A DNA stretch of 64,000 nt, from positions 186,001 to 250,000 of the forward strand of contig JALNQF010000008.1 of the NCBI GenBank assembly GCA_028456385.1, in the 5' to 3' direction. Source of the DNA: Ophiosphaerella korrae (lineage: Eukaryota; Ascomycota; Dothideomycetes; Pleosporales; Phaeosphaeriaceae). Each line of letters begins with the position of its first letter. The first letter of the stretch is position 1. Positions 28,808-40,072 of the stretch are shown one piece after another. Under the pieces are notes generated by a model. The model was given only the letters and a program-made list of their open reading frames with translations, did not search any database and had not been told where the DNA came from. A program made the position numbers and the translations under genes.

Positions 28808-30832
28808 ATGGCAGACGATGAAGATTTCGAAGTGCCCATTTTACCTGACCTGTATAAACCTCCTGCCCTGCTTCCTATCGCACAGCTAAAGGACCAGTTA
28901 CTCTATACCATTGAGACCTTTCCCGTGACTATCGTTCTGGGCGAAACGGGTAGTGGGAAAACAACACAAATTCCAAGATTCTGCCTTGATGCAGGATGGT
29001 GTGCAGACGGAAAACAAATTGCTGTTACCCAACCTAGGCGGATCGCTGCAACAAGCGTAGCAGCACGTGTTGCTGAAGAGCTAGGAACACCTTTGGGGCA
29101 AAGGGTTGGATACAGCATTCGATTTGAAGATGTAACAAGTTCCAACACGCAAGTCAAGTTCCTCACGGACGGACTGCTGTTGCGCGAAATGCTAGTGGAT
29201 CCGCTGCTGAATCGGTACTCAATCATCATGGTGGATGAGGCGCATGAGCGGAGCTTATCGTCTGACATTCTGCTATCATTGCTCAAGAAGGTACTACGGA
29301 AAAGGGATGATTTAAGAGTTGTAGTGAGTTCCGCAACGCTGGATGCGGAGCGATTCCTCGACTTTTTCGCCCCAGATGAGGGAGAGCAAGTACACGGTAA
29401 GAGCAAGGAAGAGTTTGGAAAGATTGTTGGAATTGAGGGCAGAACGTATCCTGTTGAGATCCAGTATTTACTGGAACCGACGAACAACTACATCGAAACT
29501 GTTGTCGATACAGTGATGAGTGTCCATACGAATGAGTCCGATGGCGATATTCTAGTCTTCCTTACAGGCCGCGATGAGATTGACGACGCAATTGACATGT
29601 TAGGCGACCGTGCAGCCGAAATGTCCTCAAACCAACAGAAACTTCTCACATTGCCACTGTACGCCGGTCTCCCAACCGAGGAACAAATGTTTGTTTTCCA
29701 AAAAGCTCCCCCCAACACAAGAAAAGTAATCCTCAGCACCAACATCGCCGAAGCCAGCGTAACAATCGATCATATTGCCTACGTGGTCGACAGCGGCTAC
29801 GTTAAACTAAGAACCTACAACGCCTCCCTCGGCATCGAAACCCTCAACATAGTCCCCACATCACAAGCCAGCGCAACCCAACGCGCCGGCCGAGCCGGCC
29901 GCACACGCCCAGGAAAGTGCTTCAGGCTCTATACTGAAGCCATCTTCTCCACGCTACCACCTGCCACTTTCCCAGAAATCCAACGCTCCAACCTCGCTCC
30001 TATACTCCTCCAACTCCTCAATCTCGGCATCACAAATGTAGTTCGCTTCGACTACCTCAGTCCGCCACCCTCCTCGCTGGTCACACGCGGCCTGGACATC
30101 CTCTTCTCGCTCGGCGCCCTGGACATACACGCTCGCCTGACGAAACCGCTCGGCACCCGCATGGCCGAAATGCCGCTCGACCCTATGCTGTCGCGCGCCC
30201 TGCTCCAAGCCGCAACCCCCGAGTTCGGCTGTCTCCCTGAAATACTGAGTATAGCAGCGATGATGACGCTTCAGGGTACGGCCTTTGTGTCGCATGACGG
30301 CGGCAAGAAACAGCTCGAAGCAGCGCGACGACGCTTCGCCGTTAGCGAAGGCGATCATCTCACGCTGTATAATGTGTTCACGGCGTTTGTGAGCGCGGGC
30401 ATGCAGGTTCAATGGTGTCGGGAAAATAGCCTGAACCACAAAGCGCTTGTGAAGGCGGTTAGTGTGCGGAAACAACTCGCGGCGTATCTTGAGCGGTTTG
30501 GTGTCAAGGAGTCGGGACTCGCGGCGCTGGACGTGTTGCGTGCAGGAGGTAAGCCGGTGGCGGAGAGAGTAAGGAGATGCCTTGTTACGGGCTTCTTTGC
30601 GCATGCGGCGCGGATGAAAGCGGATGGAAGCTTTACGACGGTGGATGGGAAGACGGTGCTGTGGGCGCACCCGAGCAGTGTATTTTTTCATCGGAAAGGG
30701 GAGTGGGTGGTGTATACAGAGATCATGGAAACAAAGGGGAAGATATACATCAGGGATTTGAGCGAAGTGGATATGGACTGGCTGATAGAGTATGCGCCGG
30801 AGTATTACAAGGTGAGGAATGATAGGCAGTGA
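28808..30832 (+). CDS. DEAH-box RNA helicase, DHX35 type
   Basis: Intronless, 674 aa. All superfamily 2 DEAH motifs are present in order: I GETGSGKT, Ia TQPRRIAA, Ib TDGLLLRE, II DEAH, III SAT, IV ILVFLTGRDEI, V NIAEASVTI, and VI QRAGRAGRTRPGKCFRLY. The HA2/winged-helix region (LGALD...LTKPLGTRMAEMPLDP) and OB fold (TVDGKTVLWAHPSSVF) follow. The short N-terminus (about 35 residues before the helicase core) and overall length fit DHX35, a nuclear helicase associated with spliceosomes in metazoans and absent from S. cerevisiae. Only 23 bp separate its stop from the convergent SPC25 stop. Confidence 0.9.
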   Translation: MADDEDFEVPILPDLYKPPALLPIAQLKDQLLYTIETFPVTIVLGETGSGKTTQIPRFCLDAGWCADGKQIAVTQPRRIAATSVAARVAEELGTPLGQRVGYSIRFEDVTSSNTQVKFLTDGLLLREMLVDPLLNRYSIIMVDEAHERSLSSDILLSLLKKVLRKRDDLRVVVSSATLDAERFLDFFAPDEGEQVHGKSKEEFGKIVGIEGRTYPVEIQYLLEPTNNYIETVVDTVMSVHTNESDGDILVFLTGRDEIDDAIDMLGDRAAEMSSNQQKLLTLPLYAGLPTEEQMFVFQKAPPNTRKVILSTNIAEASVTIDHIAYVVDSGYVKLRTYNASLGIETLNIVPTSQASATQRAGRAGRTRPGKCFRLYTEAIFSTLPPATFPEIQRSNLAPILLQLLNLGITNVVRFDYLSPPPSSLVTRGLDILFSLGALDIHARLTKPLGTRMAEMPLDPMLSRALLQAATPEFGCLPEILSIAAMMTLQGTAFVSHDGGKKQLEAARRRFAVSEGDHLTLYNVFTAFVSAGMQVQWCRENSLNHKALVKAVSVRKQLAAYLERFGVKESGLAALDVLRAGGKPVAERVRRCLVTGFFAHAARMKADGSFTTVDGKTVLWAHPSSVFFHRKGEWVVYTEIMETKGKIYIRDLSEVDMDWLIEYAPEYYKVRNDRQ

Positions 30833-30855
30833 AGAGATGGAAACACAGATTTGGG

Positions 30856-31670
30856 CTATTTACAGGCCTCGACAAACAACTCGCGCATGCCCTTCAAGAA
30901 ACCCGCCAGGTCGCGTGACTCGTTCAGGCGCTCTACAACCCTTTCGACCTCCTCTCTCTCCACCTTTGGCCTAACCTCGAGTACCTTGTAGTCTCGCTCG
31001 CTTGTATCCAGCTCGAACCAAGCCTCACGCTCCCACTCGCGCTCGTCCACATTTGTGTAAACAAACTTCAGTCTGTCGTCCTTGCCAAGGCCCTCGATGC
31101 GCAAGCCAAGATAGCTTTCCCAGAACTCAAGCTCGGGCTCGTTGTAGCGTGATTGGCCGTCGAGGTAGCGACGATGCTTGAGCTGTGCCTCACGGCGAGC
31201 GGAAATGGATTTCTGGACTTGAGCAATCTGGGACCGCAGAGCGTCGCGGTGGGCGAGTCGCTCGTCGCGCTGGAGGGTGAGGGTGCTGATGGCTTCTTGC
31301 ATTTCGCATGTTTCTTGCGACTCCTTGGCCAGGCTCTGGCTGTGTTGGGATTGCTTGAGCTCGAGGATCTCAATGTTACGCTTCTTCATGCGCTGGTCCT
31401 CTGGAAGCATTGTCAGTGCGGATTGGCAGACTCCATATAGAGTAGGGCCGTACCATGCATCTCTGCAACATTGATGCGGAACTGGTTGCGCTCTTCCAGT
31501 ACTCGCCGCCGCCCGTTCTCAATGAAAGCATCGAAGCGGGCAGTGAAGTGGTTCATGCGACTGCGCAAGTCATCGAAGCCAAAGTTGATAGTGGGCAGCT
31601 CGACTGCAGCCGGCGCATCGTGCAAGGAAGCGCGCATAGTTGTGCTGAGGGAGGGTTCGAAGGCAGTCAT
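30856..31670 (-). CDS. SPC25: Ndc80 kinetochore complex subunit Spc25
   Basis: Two exons on the minus strand: 31670-31454 and 31400-30856, 253 aa. The 53-bp intron has GTACGG, branch CTGAC and CCAG, and joins NVAEMH to EDQRMKK. The start at 31670 (MTAFEPSLSTTMR) was chosen over upstream in-frame residues that look like 5' UTR. A coiled coil spans about residues 45-150. The C-terminal globular RWD-like domain has ELEFWESYLGLRIEG, LKFVYTNVD, EAWFELDTSERDYKVLEV and a terminal helix (GFLKGMRELFVEACK), as in fungal Spc25. With Spc24 it anchors Ndc80/Nuf2 to the inner kinetochore. It shares a 324-bp divergent promoter with RRN6. Confidence 0.9.
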
Positions 31671-31994
31671 GGCGTGGAAGGTATGGGTATGGTTTGTTGT
31701 GGTGTGCTTGTGGGCTGGATTGTCCGTTACGGAGTGTGGCGTGGTTTGCGACAGTTGGTGAGAGAGGGCTGCAGTGTTTGGCATGGTAAACAATGGCGGT
31801 GCACTAGTCTAGACAGGGAATGGCGGTTGGCGGGGCTGCGGTCACGTGAACATGCGTTTTGCGATGTGCTTGGCTGAGCGAGGCAGAAGAGAAAGTCGCG
31901 TCTCCAAGTCTCCCTCACGTCGCAGACGCGGCTCGCTCAAGAATGCGTCATCACACCCTGGTGATCATCGATCGCGAACCTTTGCTCAGCCCAT

Positions 31995-34900
31995 ATGGCT
32001 GGCCGCAGCTTGAGCCATGTCAACTATGGCCATGCTGGTGCAGCATCGTTTGATCTGGACACCCAGCAATGGTTCTTCGGCCGGCAGCCAACAGCAATAA
32101 AACTCAGCCAACTTGGACTCAAAGACCGACTTGCTGCAGCGTCCACAGAAGCTTTGCCCCCATCAATCCAGTTTCCCAGCACCACAGTTTCCACCCGCCT
32201 CACCGACGCCCGTACTAATTTGCAGGAACTGCTGGAAGTCCACCCCCAGCTTGGTCCTGCTTCAGACATTCTCCCCGAGCTCGCTGCCATCTCTGCGGCT
32301 GTTGTGTCGGCAACAGCGTCCTACGACCCCCTCATCGGCAGTCTATTCTCGACGGGCTCCATAACCTTCGAGACAAGATCGACCAGTTGGAAAAAACCCC
32401 GTCGCGTCGCTGCGTCCGTGACTGGGGAAGGCGGAAACATACTACGCATTACTTTTATGTATAAGGAAACACTGGGCTGGGGTGTTGATAAGAGTGTATG
32501 GGTCCGAGCGCATACCCTGATAGACACGGAAAGTGGCTATTGGAATGAGGCAGCCGCGCCCATTCAGCAGGTATGCTTCGCCCAATCAGAAGACAGAAGT
32601 ACCTTACTTGCTGTGCGCCTTCTCTCCAAGACTGTGCTCTTCCGGCCCTACTATTCGCGACATTCGTGGTCCGCTAGCTATTCCCAGCACTACCATCTTC
32701 CCTCATCTCCCATCTCCGCCCACCCAATATTAAGTCTCACGAATAGCCAGACCGGAGGAAGTCCCCACGCTGATGTAACCTTCAACCCAGACTTCCAGTT
32801 CCAGTTTGCTCTTATCGACCAGAGCCACGCATGGAGTGTTTGGGACATCGACTACAGCAGAGAGGGCGATGAGGAGTATACCTTTTCATGCATAGTCCGG
32901 GGGTGCATTGCCCCCCCAGAGGACACAGAGCAGCTAGAGGAGGATGGCTGGGCGAGGATTCTCTGGGTTGGAGATGTCAGTACGATCCTGATATGCAACC
33001 GAAGGCGCCTTTGTATTGTTGGCATAAATGGGTCCTCTTTCACGGACCTTCCTTGCCCGATAATGTGCTCCAATGAGACGAGCGACTGGATTTTGGACGT
33101 AGCACGGCATCCTCTGTACAAGGACCGGTTCTTCGTCCTGACATCGACGAGCCTGTTTCTCCTGGCAGTGGTGCCTATTGGTGATGCTGTAGACGCAACT
33201 GCTGAGCCAGGAGCTTGGATCCTAATCTCATGGAGGCATTATCGAGGTTCTGAAGATCTGACGTTAACCATGAGTGTGAATGTGATTGAGGAAGACGGTA
33301 TGTGGGTTTGACTAGTTAGCCTGGAGTCCCTAGCTGACCTGGTAGTAGATGCCTCCGTCTTATTACATTCACGAATGAATAATCTTATCCAGACATATAC
33401 TTTTCGCAATGTCTCTTCAGAATCCCCTTCAACTACAAATCCTACTATACTAGAGCTTGCAGCTAATAGAGAGGGTCACAATTTACGGTTGATTGCAGAA
33501 CCCTTACGGTTTCAAGGAGATATACACTCCAAAATCCCAGGCTTGGGCCGCTCATACTTTGCGCAAGGACTCCAATTTTACAAGTTATTTGTGCTCCGAT
33601 CAGACCTTAGCATACATGAGATGGTTATATATGCTCACCCCTCTACCCATGGCATTGTGGGCCCGCACCCCTCCTCAGTTGAGGATCTTTCTTGGAGTGT
33701 ATCTTACCAACCTAGAAAAGCCGTGCAATCAGCCAGGGATCTTCAAGAGATCGATGACCTGCAGGGTATGGGCAACTTTCTCTATGTTGACAGCGTGGAG
33801 GGATTGGAGACCCCTCGGGCACGACTTATACCACAGACGCCTCGGTGGACACATGACGAAATCGTTGGTGCTGTACCGGATTTGATGGATTTTGAGCTAT
33901 TGTATGATGCATTGACTCAGAATGCCTCAGATAGTGAAACGTCCCCAAAGACTGTAGATGTTGTTGCAGTGACTGCTCGGGCCAAACAACTGCTCTCCAG
34001 TACTTCTGACCTTTCGCAGCTACCTCTTGGTACTCTGTAAGCCTTCTTTTAGACCAAGCTATCGCAGTAAGCTAACATATGGCAGAATAGAGTTCGCCGG
34101 CATGGCATTAGAGGTACCAGATATCGACGAGGCCTCATCGTGCTTAAACGATCTTCAACCATTTGAAGACCAACCTGGATCTTTAGGAGTTCGTCGCATC
34201 GCCTCTGCCGAATTGTTACATCTTGGCGACCATGAGCAATTTACGATCTCAAGTCTATACGACAACATATTGAAGAGTTGGGTCGCACCATTACCGGGAG
34301 ATATGGGACTCCGCATTCGGACATTTAGAGAACGCCTCGCCCGACGGATTGCGACTGAAATTGTGCTAGCTAGTTCTCGCTTTCAGCGACAAGAATCGCA
34401 TGAGCTGGCCAGGGACACTTCATTTGATCTATCCCATAATAATAGTATTTCGATGCCGATTCTACCATCCCAACCTTTGAACAGTAGTCCCGCAAAGTCA
34501 ACTCAGCGGCAATTATCGCCATTGCCACCTGCTATAATCACTTCGCATTCGCAATTGTCAATGCTATCATCTCAATCACAGCCTCAACTATCACAAGGGC
34601 TGTCCTCGCCTTCTTATCCCCCAATATTACCTCAAATATTAACAGCTTCTGAGGATCCGCTTAGCCGCCTCAGTAAACATCTAAAGTTTGACGACGATGC
34701 ACCGCTCTCCACTCCTCTTTCAAGTACTGTTGATCAGCTACTGGCACACTGGAAACTAGGCGCTGATCCACGAGACTACGACTGGGACCTTCAAGAAGAA
34801 GCAGGTCATATTGAGGCACTTGACGAAACAAGCCAGCAGCAACACGAGGAAGCAGCTGAGAAGGCACGTAAGAGAAAGAAGCATCGAGAGAGGAAACAAA

Positions 34901-35157
34901 GGCGCGAAGATGAACAGGTGCGAACACAACCATCAAGTCAGCCATTTGCGTTTGGAAAACCTGCTGTGTTTCCTCGGAGTTCACCCGGACCTATGTTGGG
35001 TGGTATAGGTAGTAGCAGCCAAGTTACTAGTCAGCCCCATGTACCATTACTCCTTTCTTTTGACACATCTGGAGCGCAGAGCCAAGTTGAGCCTGGAAAG
35101 TTTGGAGGTCGACTGGATAAAAAGAAGAAAAAGAAGGGGAGAGTCAGTGGGTTTTGA
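31995..35157 (+). CDS. RRN6: RNA polymerase I-specific transcription initiation factor Rrn6-like
   Basis: Exons 31995-33297, 33346-34036 and 34086-35157, 1021 aa. Intron 1 (48 bp) ends in a tandem TAGTAG, so splicing three bases later would drop one Val. Intron 2 (49 bp) has branch CTAAC. The N-terminal half is a beta-propeller-like region (LPPSIQFPSTTVSTR, WDIDYSREGDEEYTF, GWARILWVGDVSTILICNRR). The C-terminal half has a Ser/Gln-rich linker, then VDQLLAHWKLGADPRDYDW and a lysine tail ending KKKKGRVSGF, both hallmark Rrn6 features. Rrn6 with Rrn7 and Rrn11 forms the core factor at the rDNA promoter in the nucleolus. Confidence 0.88.
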
Positions 35158-35378
35158 AACTCTTGAATAACAATTTGGCTATTAGCAATGTTCAAATTCT
35201 ACTTGCTCGGTTTGTGTATCCATATTTCAAGCTATTTTCTCGAGTTATCTCCAGGTCATTAACTTTCTGAACCGACGCTGCCACCATCGGAACGGAGATA
35301 TGGATGAGTGGGGTGAGGCGGGGTAACTCTCTCAAACTACGTACCATCCTACCCCAAACCATTTCGCCCAATTGCGGA

Positions 35379-35384
35379 TATAAA
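35379..35384 (+). promoter_or_regulatory. TATA box of the DUF3237 gene
   Basis: TATAAA within GGATATAAATCCC lies 87 bp upstream of the ATG at 35471. Confidence 0.4.
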
Positions 35385-35470
35385 TCCCACATTACAACTT
35401 CCATCTCACCAAAGTTCCTTATACAATCTCATCGCCCCGAATCCACCTCCAACCATATATTACTGCCAAA

Positions 35471-36065
35471 ATGTCAGGCTTCCCCTCGCTTCAACCCGCC
35501 TTCACCGTGCGCGTTGACATCGATGCCCCAATGCAAGTTGGCGGCCAAGCCGGCAGTCAACTACTAATCGTTCCCATGGTCAGCGGCACCGTAAAAAGCG
35601 AGCCAAGCTTCTCGCCAAAGCTAGATGCCGAACTGTACGTATCTTCACAACTGCCATAACACATAACTAAAAGTCACAGACATGGCGTGGGATACGACTA
35701 CATTCATAACGATGCCAATGGAGAAAACATGCGATTGGATGTCAGAAGTCAGGTCAAGTATGTCCTTGCCCTCATTATCTAACCACTTCAGCTGATGTTT
35801 TAGGAATGACGACGGAGCTATTTTAGCGATGTATTATACTGGCACGGTTGTCTTGACGGCCGGTGTCAAGGCGGTTTTATCAGGCAGTGAAGACGCGAAG
35901 ACGACGCCGTACGGCGACAGCTTTGTAACTTTTCGGTTTGAGACGGGAAATGCGAAGTACAAAGATTTGGAGAATGGGACGTATGTTGCTGCGGGACATT
36001 TTGTGACAGGAGAGGGAAAGCCAGGAGTGGTGGTTGAGTATAAGGTTAGTAAGGTTGTGCAGTGA
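35471..36065 (+). CDS. DUF3237 family protein
   Basis: Exons 35471-35634, 35680-35757 and 35804-36065, 167 aa. The introns (45 and 46 bp) have GTACGT/CACAG and GTATGT/TTAG with CTAAC-type branches. Diagnostic stretches are FTVRVDIDAPMQVGG, PMVSGTV, DYIHNDANGENMRLDVRSQV, NDDGAILAMYYTGTV and YGDSFVTFRFETGN. These fit the small beta-barrel DUF3237 proteins found in bacteria and fungi. No signal peptide; the biochemical role is unknown. It follows RRN6 in tandem after a 313-bp gap. Confidence 0.82.
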
Positions 36066-36493
36066 AGGTGAGAGTTGTGTCAATGAAGTGCATTGAATTT
36101 TGGAGGCTGGCTCATCTTTCGAATAGCAATACGCTATGTAATTGAGTCTCTCGAGGTCTCCCTTCATTACCTTTGACATCAAGTCAGCTTGGCAGTGACT
36201 CTTTGACGCCTCGTGACTCTAACATTGAGTTGTCCACGTGACTGTATCGAATTCACCTTCATATTCACTTCATCTTTGTATAAGGTTCATTGCTTCAGGC
36301 ACCTACCTACGCGATTCTACTTTCGTTTCGCAACCACCAACCACGACAGCTTTGGTCGCCTCTCCTCTAACTCAGTGGATACGCCCGGCGAGCGAGAGGT
36401 TCTTTACTACAAGAAGTGTTACGGCTGATCTACCTCGCATTTGACCTTCTAATACTCTTCTCAGACACACACTTGCGGTTTTAATCAGCAATT
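36066..36493. other. Intergenic region
   Basis: No supported gene; 3' flank of the DUF3237 gene and upstream region of the next gene. Confidence 0.4.
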
Positions 36494-37523
36494 ATGCAGG
36501 TAAAAGCTCAATATACGTGGGAAGATGTGAAGAACTATGCGCGCAAACACTTTCCATTAGAGTTCAAATTTGTTTCTTCTTGCGTTGACAAGATGACATT
36601 CGAGAAAGTTCCATACCTCTCAGGGCCCGACGCTGTAGGGTATAGTGCGCTCAGAATCTCTTCTGGCCACTTCCACTACGGAGTATACAGAGATGCCCAT
36701 TACGCGCGATACGATGATGCGGGGCTCTCTTACTATGCCTCAGACGAAGATGAGCCATTCTTAGGCTTCACGGACAGTTACCTTGTTCACTACCGAAACA
36801 TCTTTGTCAAACCTCTCTGCTACGTGGCTAGTCTCGACCTAGGATTTGATTTTATGCAGAAAGCTGAAGACCTAGCTAGCAGTCCAAGCATGAAGCGAAT
36901 GGAGCTTATGATTAAAGTTGCCTTCCTAGTCGCTGGCCGTATTCAGTCAATCAAAAACCCAGAGAGGCTGGATTTGCTCCAAGAGATAAAGGAATTGTGC
37001 TTGCACATGAAGCAGAGGAAGATGATGGACACTGGATATTTGCCCTCTCGTAATCAAGCGGATCAACCGCTGCTGGTCACGGCTTATGATAGCCAATCCC
37101 CATTCTCAAAGGCTGCGGCCACCCCGATGATCAGCACGGAGTCTAAAACCGAATTGAATAGTAAGTGGAGGTAGTCTTGCGCACATATAGCTTGATAAAC
37201 TAACGCCCAACACAGGTCTTTCTAAGCGATCTGCACAGGTATGTTTTAACACCCCATTTCCTATTGACCTTGCTCATGCATGACAGTTCTTCCGGGCCAT
37301 GAATGCCATCGAGCCATGTGAATCTGATGAGAATACCGATGCCGCTAAAGAGACAAAAGACCTCGAGAGTAAATACAGGGCCCTCTACGTCAAGCTTTGG
37401 GAGCAACAATGGGGCATAGAAGCCGTCAAAGTTCAACTTCAGCGAGAGAAATTGAAGAGGAAGAGAGGTAGCGATGTCAACGAACATGACCAGAAGTGGT
37501 CCTCTGGATTGTCCGGTCTCTGA
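36494..37523 (+). CDS. Unrecognised protein family, copy 1 (intact)
   Basis: Exons 36494-37160, 37216-37238 (a 23-nt microexon) and 37287-37523, 308 aa. Phases 1, 0 and 0 join cleanly, with GTAAGT and GTATGT donors. The N-terminus YTWEDVKNYARKHFPLEF is shared with the next gene (YTLNEFPDYAQRQFPVEF), and a predicted helix FVS..VDKMTFEKVPY follows. The C-terminal quarter is charged and probably coiled coil (DLESKYRALYVKLWEQQWG, VQLQREKLKRKRG). There is no signal peptide, membrane segment or known domain. Probably a lineage-restricted family that duplicated in tandem; no function is assigned. Confidence 0.7.
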
Positions 37524-38099
37524 TAGATTGACCTTTACAAAGGCAATTTCAGGAAACTGAAAGATAGTATGCGTAAAATGGTGGAGGATGAATGAGAGGA
37601 GGAACCTTGTAGGCCATCAGATGGAAATACATAGCGAACACCCAAGACGCTATGCTATCAATGCATCTACCGTGAATACCCAAGGGGTTCATTTTCATTC
37701 ATTTAATTTATCAGAATGCCGACCTTGCTTCTTACTCTGCACAGGAATTTGAAAAGTCCTAGCTACCGCGCTCTACGAAGTGTTATTCCATTACACCACC
37801 GGTGTTATTATTTCCGCTTCACCACGAGGCCATCCCGATCGCGTCATAGACGCGAAATTTCTTAGCGCGTCAGTGACGTGGAATTTATTTTTCTACTGCC
37901 ACCGTGTTAACTTGTATCACACCAATTGCTACGATTGTCTGGCTGATGCTGGCAAGGCACAGGGATAGATATTACAGCGCCACAGTTATGGAGGAGTAGG
38001 ACAAGAAAGAAATCCGAATAGCAACTGCAGGGCTGACATATCAAAGCATGATCGATATAACAAATCCAAGAAAGTATTGAGATTTTAATAACCTCCAAC
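37524..38099. other. Intergenic region between the tandem paralogues
   Basis: No supported gene. The 62-codon frame at 37780-37968 shows no family features. Confidence 0.4.
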
Positions 38100-39331
38100 A
38101 TGCTATCAACAAGGAAATACACCCTCAACGAGTTCCCTGACTATGCACAAAGGCAGTTTCCTGTCGAGTTCGCTGTAGTAACCAACTTGAATGTCTACAA
38201 GTTCGAGCGCATGGCATTTGCGAACGACGATCATGAAGTGTTTAATGCCGACTTGCTCTGTATCGGGGCATACTGGTCAAAACTCTCGGGTCCAGCATGG
38301 GCGCATATAACTTCATCTGGGATATCATATAACTCGGGAAAACCTGGCGAAGGATGCAAGATAATTCCTGAGTACAGTAATACCCGAATCTGCCATGAGA
38401 GCACGTTCAGTTCTATGACATTAAAAGAAGAACGTCGCCGCGACTTGCATGGAAATTCGGCAGCCAAGAGAATGAGAATCATCAAGTCCGCGATTATATT
38501 CGCATATCTTCGTCACTGGTCGTGTTAAAAAAAAATAAAAAGCTTTACAAGAAAAGCTATTCTCGAAGATTTCAAACTTGCACGCAAGAATCTGTACAGA
38601 AGCAACTCTCAAGCAGCCACCTGCCGACCTCCATTGCAATCGTGCGACACAGCAGTTACAGCTGTGAAGTCCAATCCCGATGAAAAAAAAGTTCACTTAC
38701 CTACCACGAGAGTTGAGTCGCTGTGTAAGTCATACAGGCTTCTAATTCATTATGGGTCGCCTACATATCCTTTAGTTACTTTAAACATTATATCCAACCC
38801 AGTAGGTACATCCCTCATCATAAACTTGCAACCCTTTTTTCTACACTGTTACTAACCTTGGCCCTCAAGAACAACTGTTAGGTTGAAAATGTAGTCACTC
38901 GTGCAGAGCTAGCTCGAGAGATTGAGACACTTAGGACCAGCCTCTCCATGCAGAGGAGTGAGACTATGGCTGTGAAAGCCAGATTTAAGCCTCAGGAAAG
39001 AGAGATACGAAAGACAAAACCCGAAGTGAAGGAACTGAAAGCTAAAGCTGTTGACCTGAAAGCGGATCTGAATATCAGTCTACACGATGCTCAAGAAAAC
39101 CGTGGGAGGCGGCAGCATGAGTTGAACGTCACAAAGTGCAAGCTCATTCAACACAAGAGACATGCACTCGAGTTTGAAACACGCTACAATGGTATTATGG
39201 AGGGGAAAAACCATAAACAGAGCAAGAGCATGATACGGCGCACTCTGAAGAAGTTTGACTCGGAAAACGGAGAGGCTATCACACATGGGGATTGTGACAA
39301 CGACGACGTAGGGAGCACGACATATAGGTAG
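38100..39331 (+). pseudogene. Unrecognised protein family, copy 2 (premature stop)
   Basis: Tandem paralogue of 36494-37523 with the same architecture: long exon 38100-38724, a 26-nt microexon 38776-38801, and last exon 38882-39331. Phases 1, 0 and 0 match copy 1, and donors are GTAAGT and GTAGGT. The reading continues in one frame for 367 codons but is cut by TAA at 38526-38528, at the start of an A-run. Sequence after the stop (AILEDFKLARKNLYR) still parallels copy 1 (LLQEIKELCLHMKQR), so the stop looks acquired. An alternative is a 57-nt intron (38512-38568, weak GTCACT donor) that would remove it, but copy 1 has exon there. The C-terminus is strongly coiled coil. Confidence 0.6.
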
Positions 39332-40072
39332 GATTGAAGCTGCACTATTCCCAACACATGCAAATCAAGTATATAGTGCTTCATTCATGAAGATTGATAA
39401 ACACCAAAGAACCTGTTAGGCCATTGTAAAGACTCAAACATGGAAGCTAAGCCCAATATGTCTGGCCATGTGTTGGATTCAGCATCAGTCTCTCATTCGA
39501 CTAAACGCAGTCATCGGCTACGCATGAACCTTAGTCAAGAAATTCAATTGTAGAGCACTGAGTGGCCGGGAATTGTGTAGTATTTCCATTGTCGTTGTAA
39601 GGAAGTCTAATATTTGATAGTTGATAGCTGTACACCAATGAAGAAATCTGATTGCAGCGCAGGGCCTGCTACACACCATGGAAATCGCGAACTCAAAACG
39701 GGCAATGCAATCATCACCCGTTTTAATTAAGGTTACAAGCTACTTTTGAAGCTAGCAAGTTATAGAAAAGTTAAACCAACTAGGGAATGTACTGCTCACC
39801 AATCAGGGCGTTCCTCTGTGATATAGTAGCTGTGATACTGCGTCGGAAGCAGGAGCTGAGGGCGGTGGAGCGATTTTTGTGTTCCCGAACGCTCTAATCT
39901 ATGACCAGCGTTATCAAACTCAGTTCCATCTTCATCGAAATTGTCTGAAGCAAATTGAATGATTTTTGCGACGGTAGCGATTGCACCGGGCGAACATCAG
40001 ACGATGCAAGCTAGTAATTTGATGTTGCAGCCCGAGGACCCCTCAACGCCCGATTTTCCTCACCAAAATCTA
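39332..40072. other. Intergenic region left of the foldback element
   Basis: No supported gene or element. The sequence is moderately AT-rich. Confidence 0.4.

Noticed and set aside
29954..30691. 245-codon minus-strand frame inside DHX35
   Set aside because: Antisense shadow of the helicase coding sequence, which carries all helicase motifs on the plus strand.
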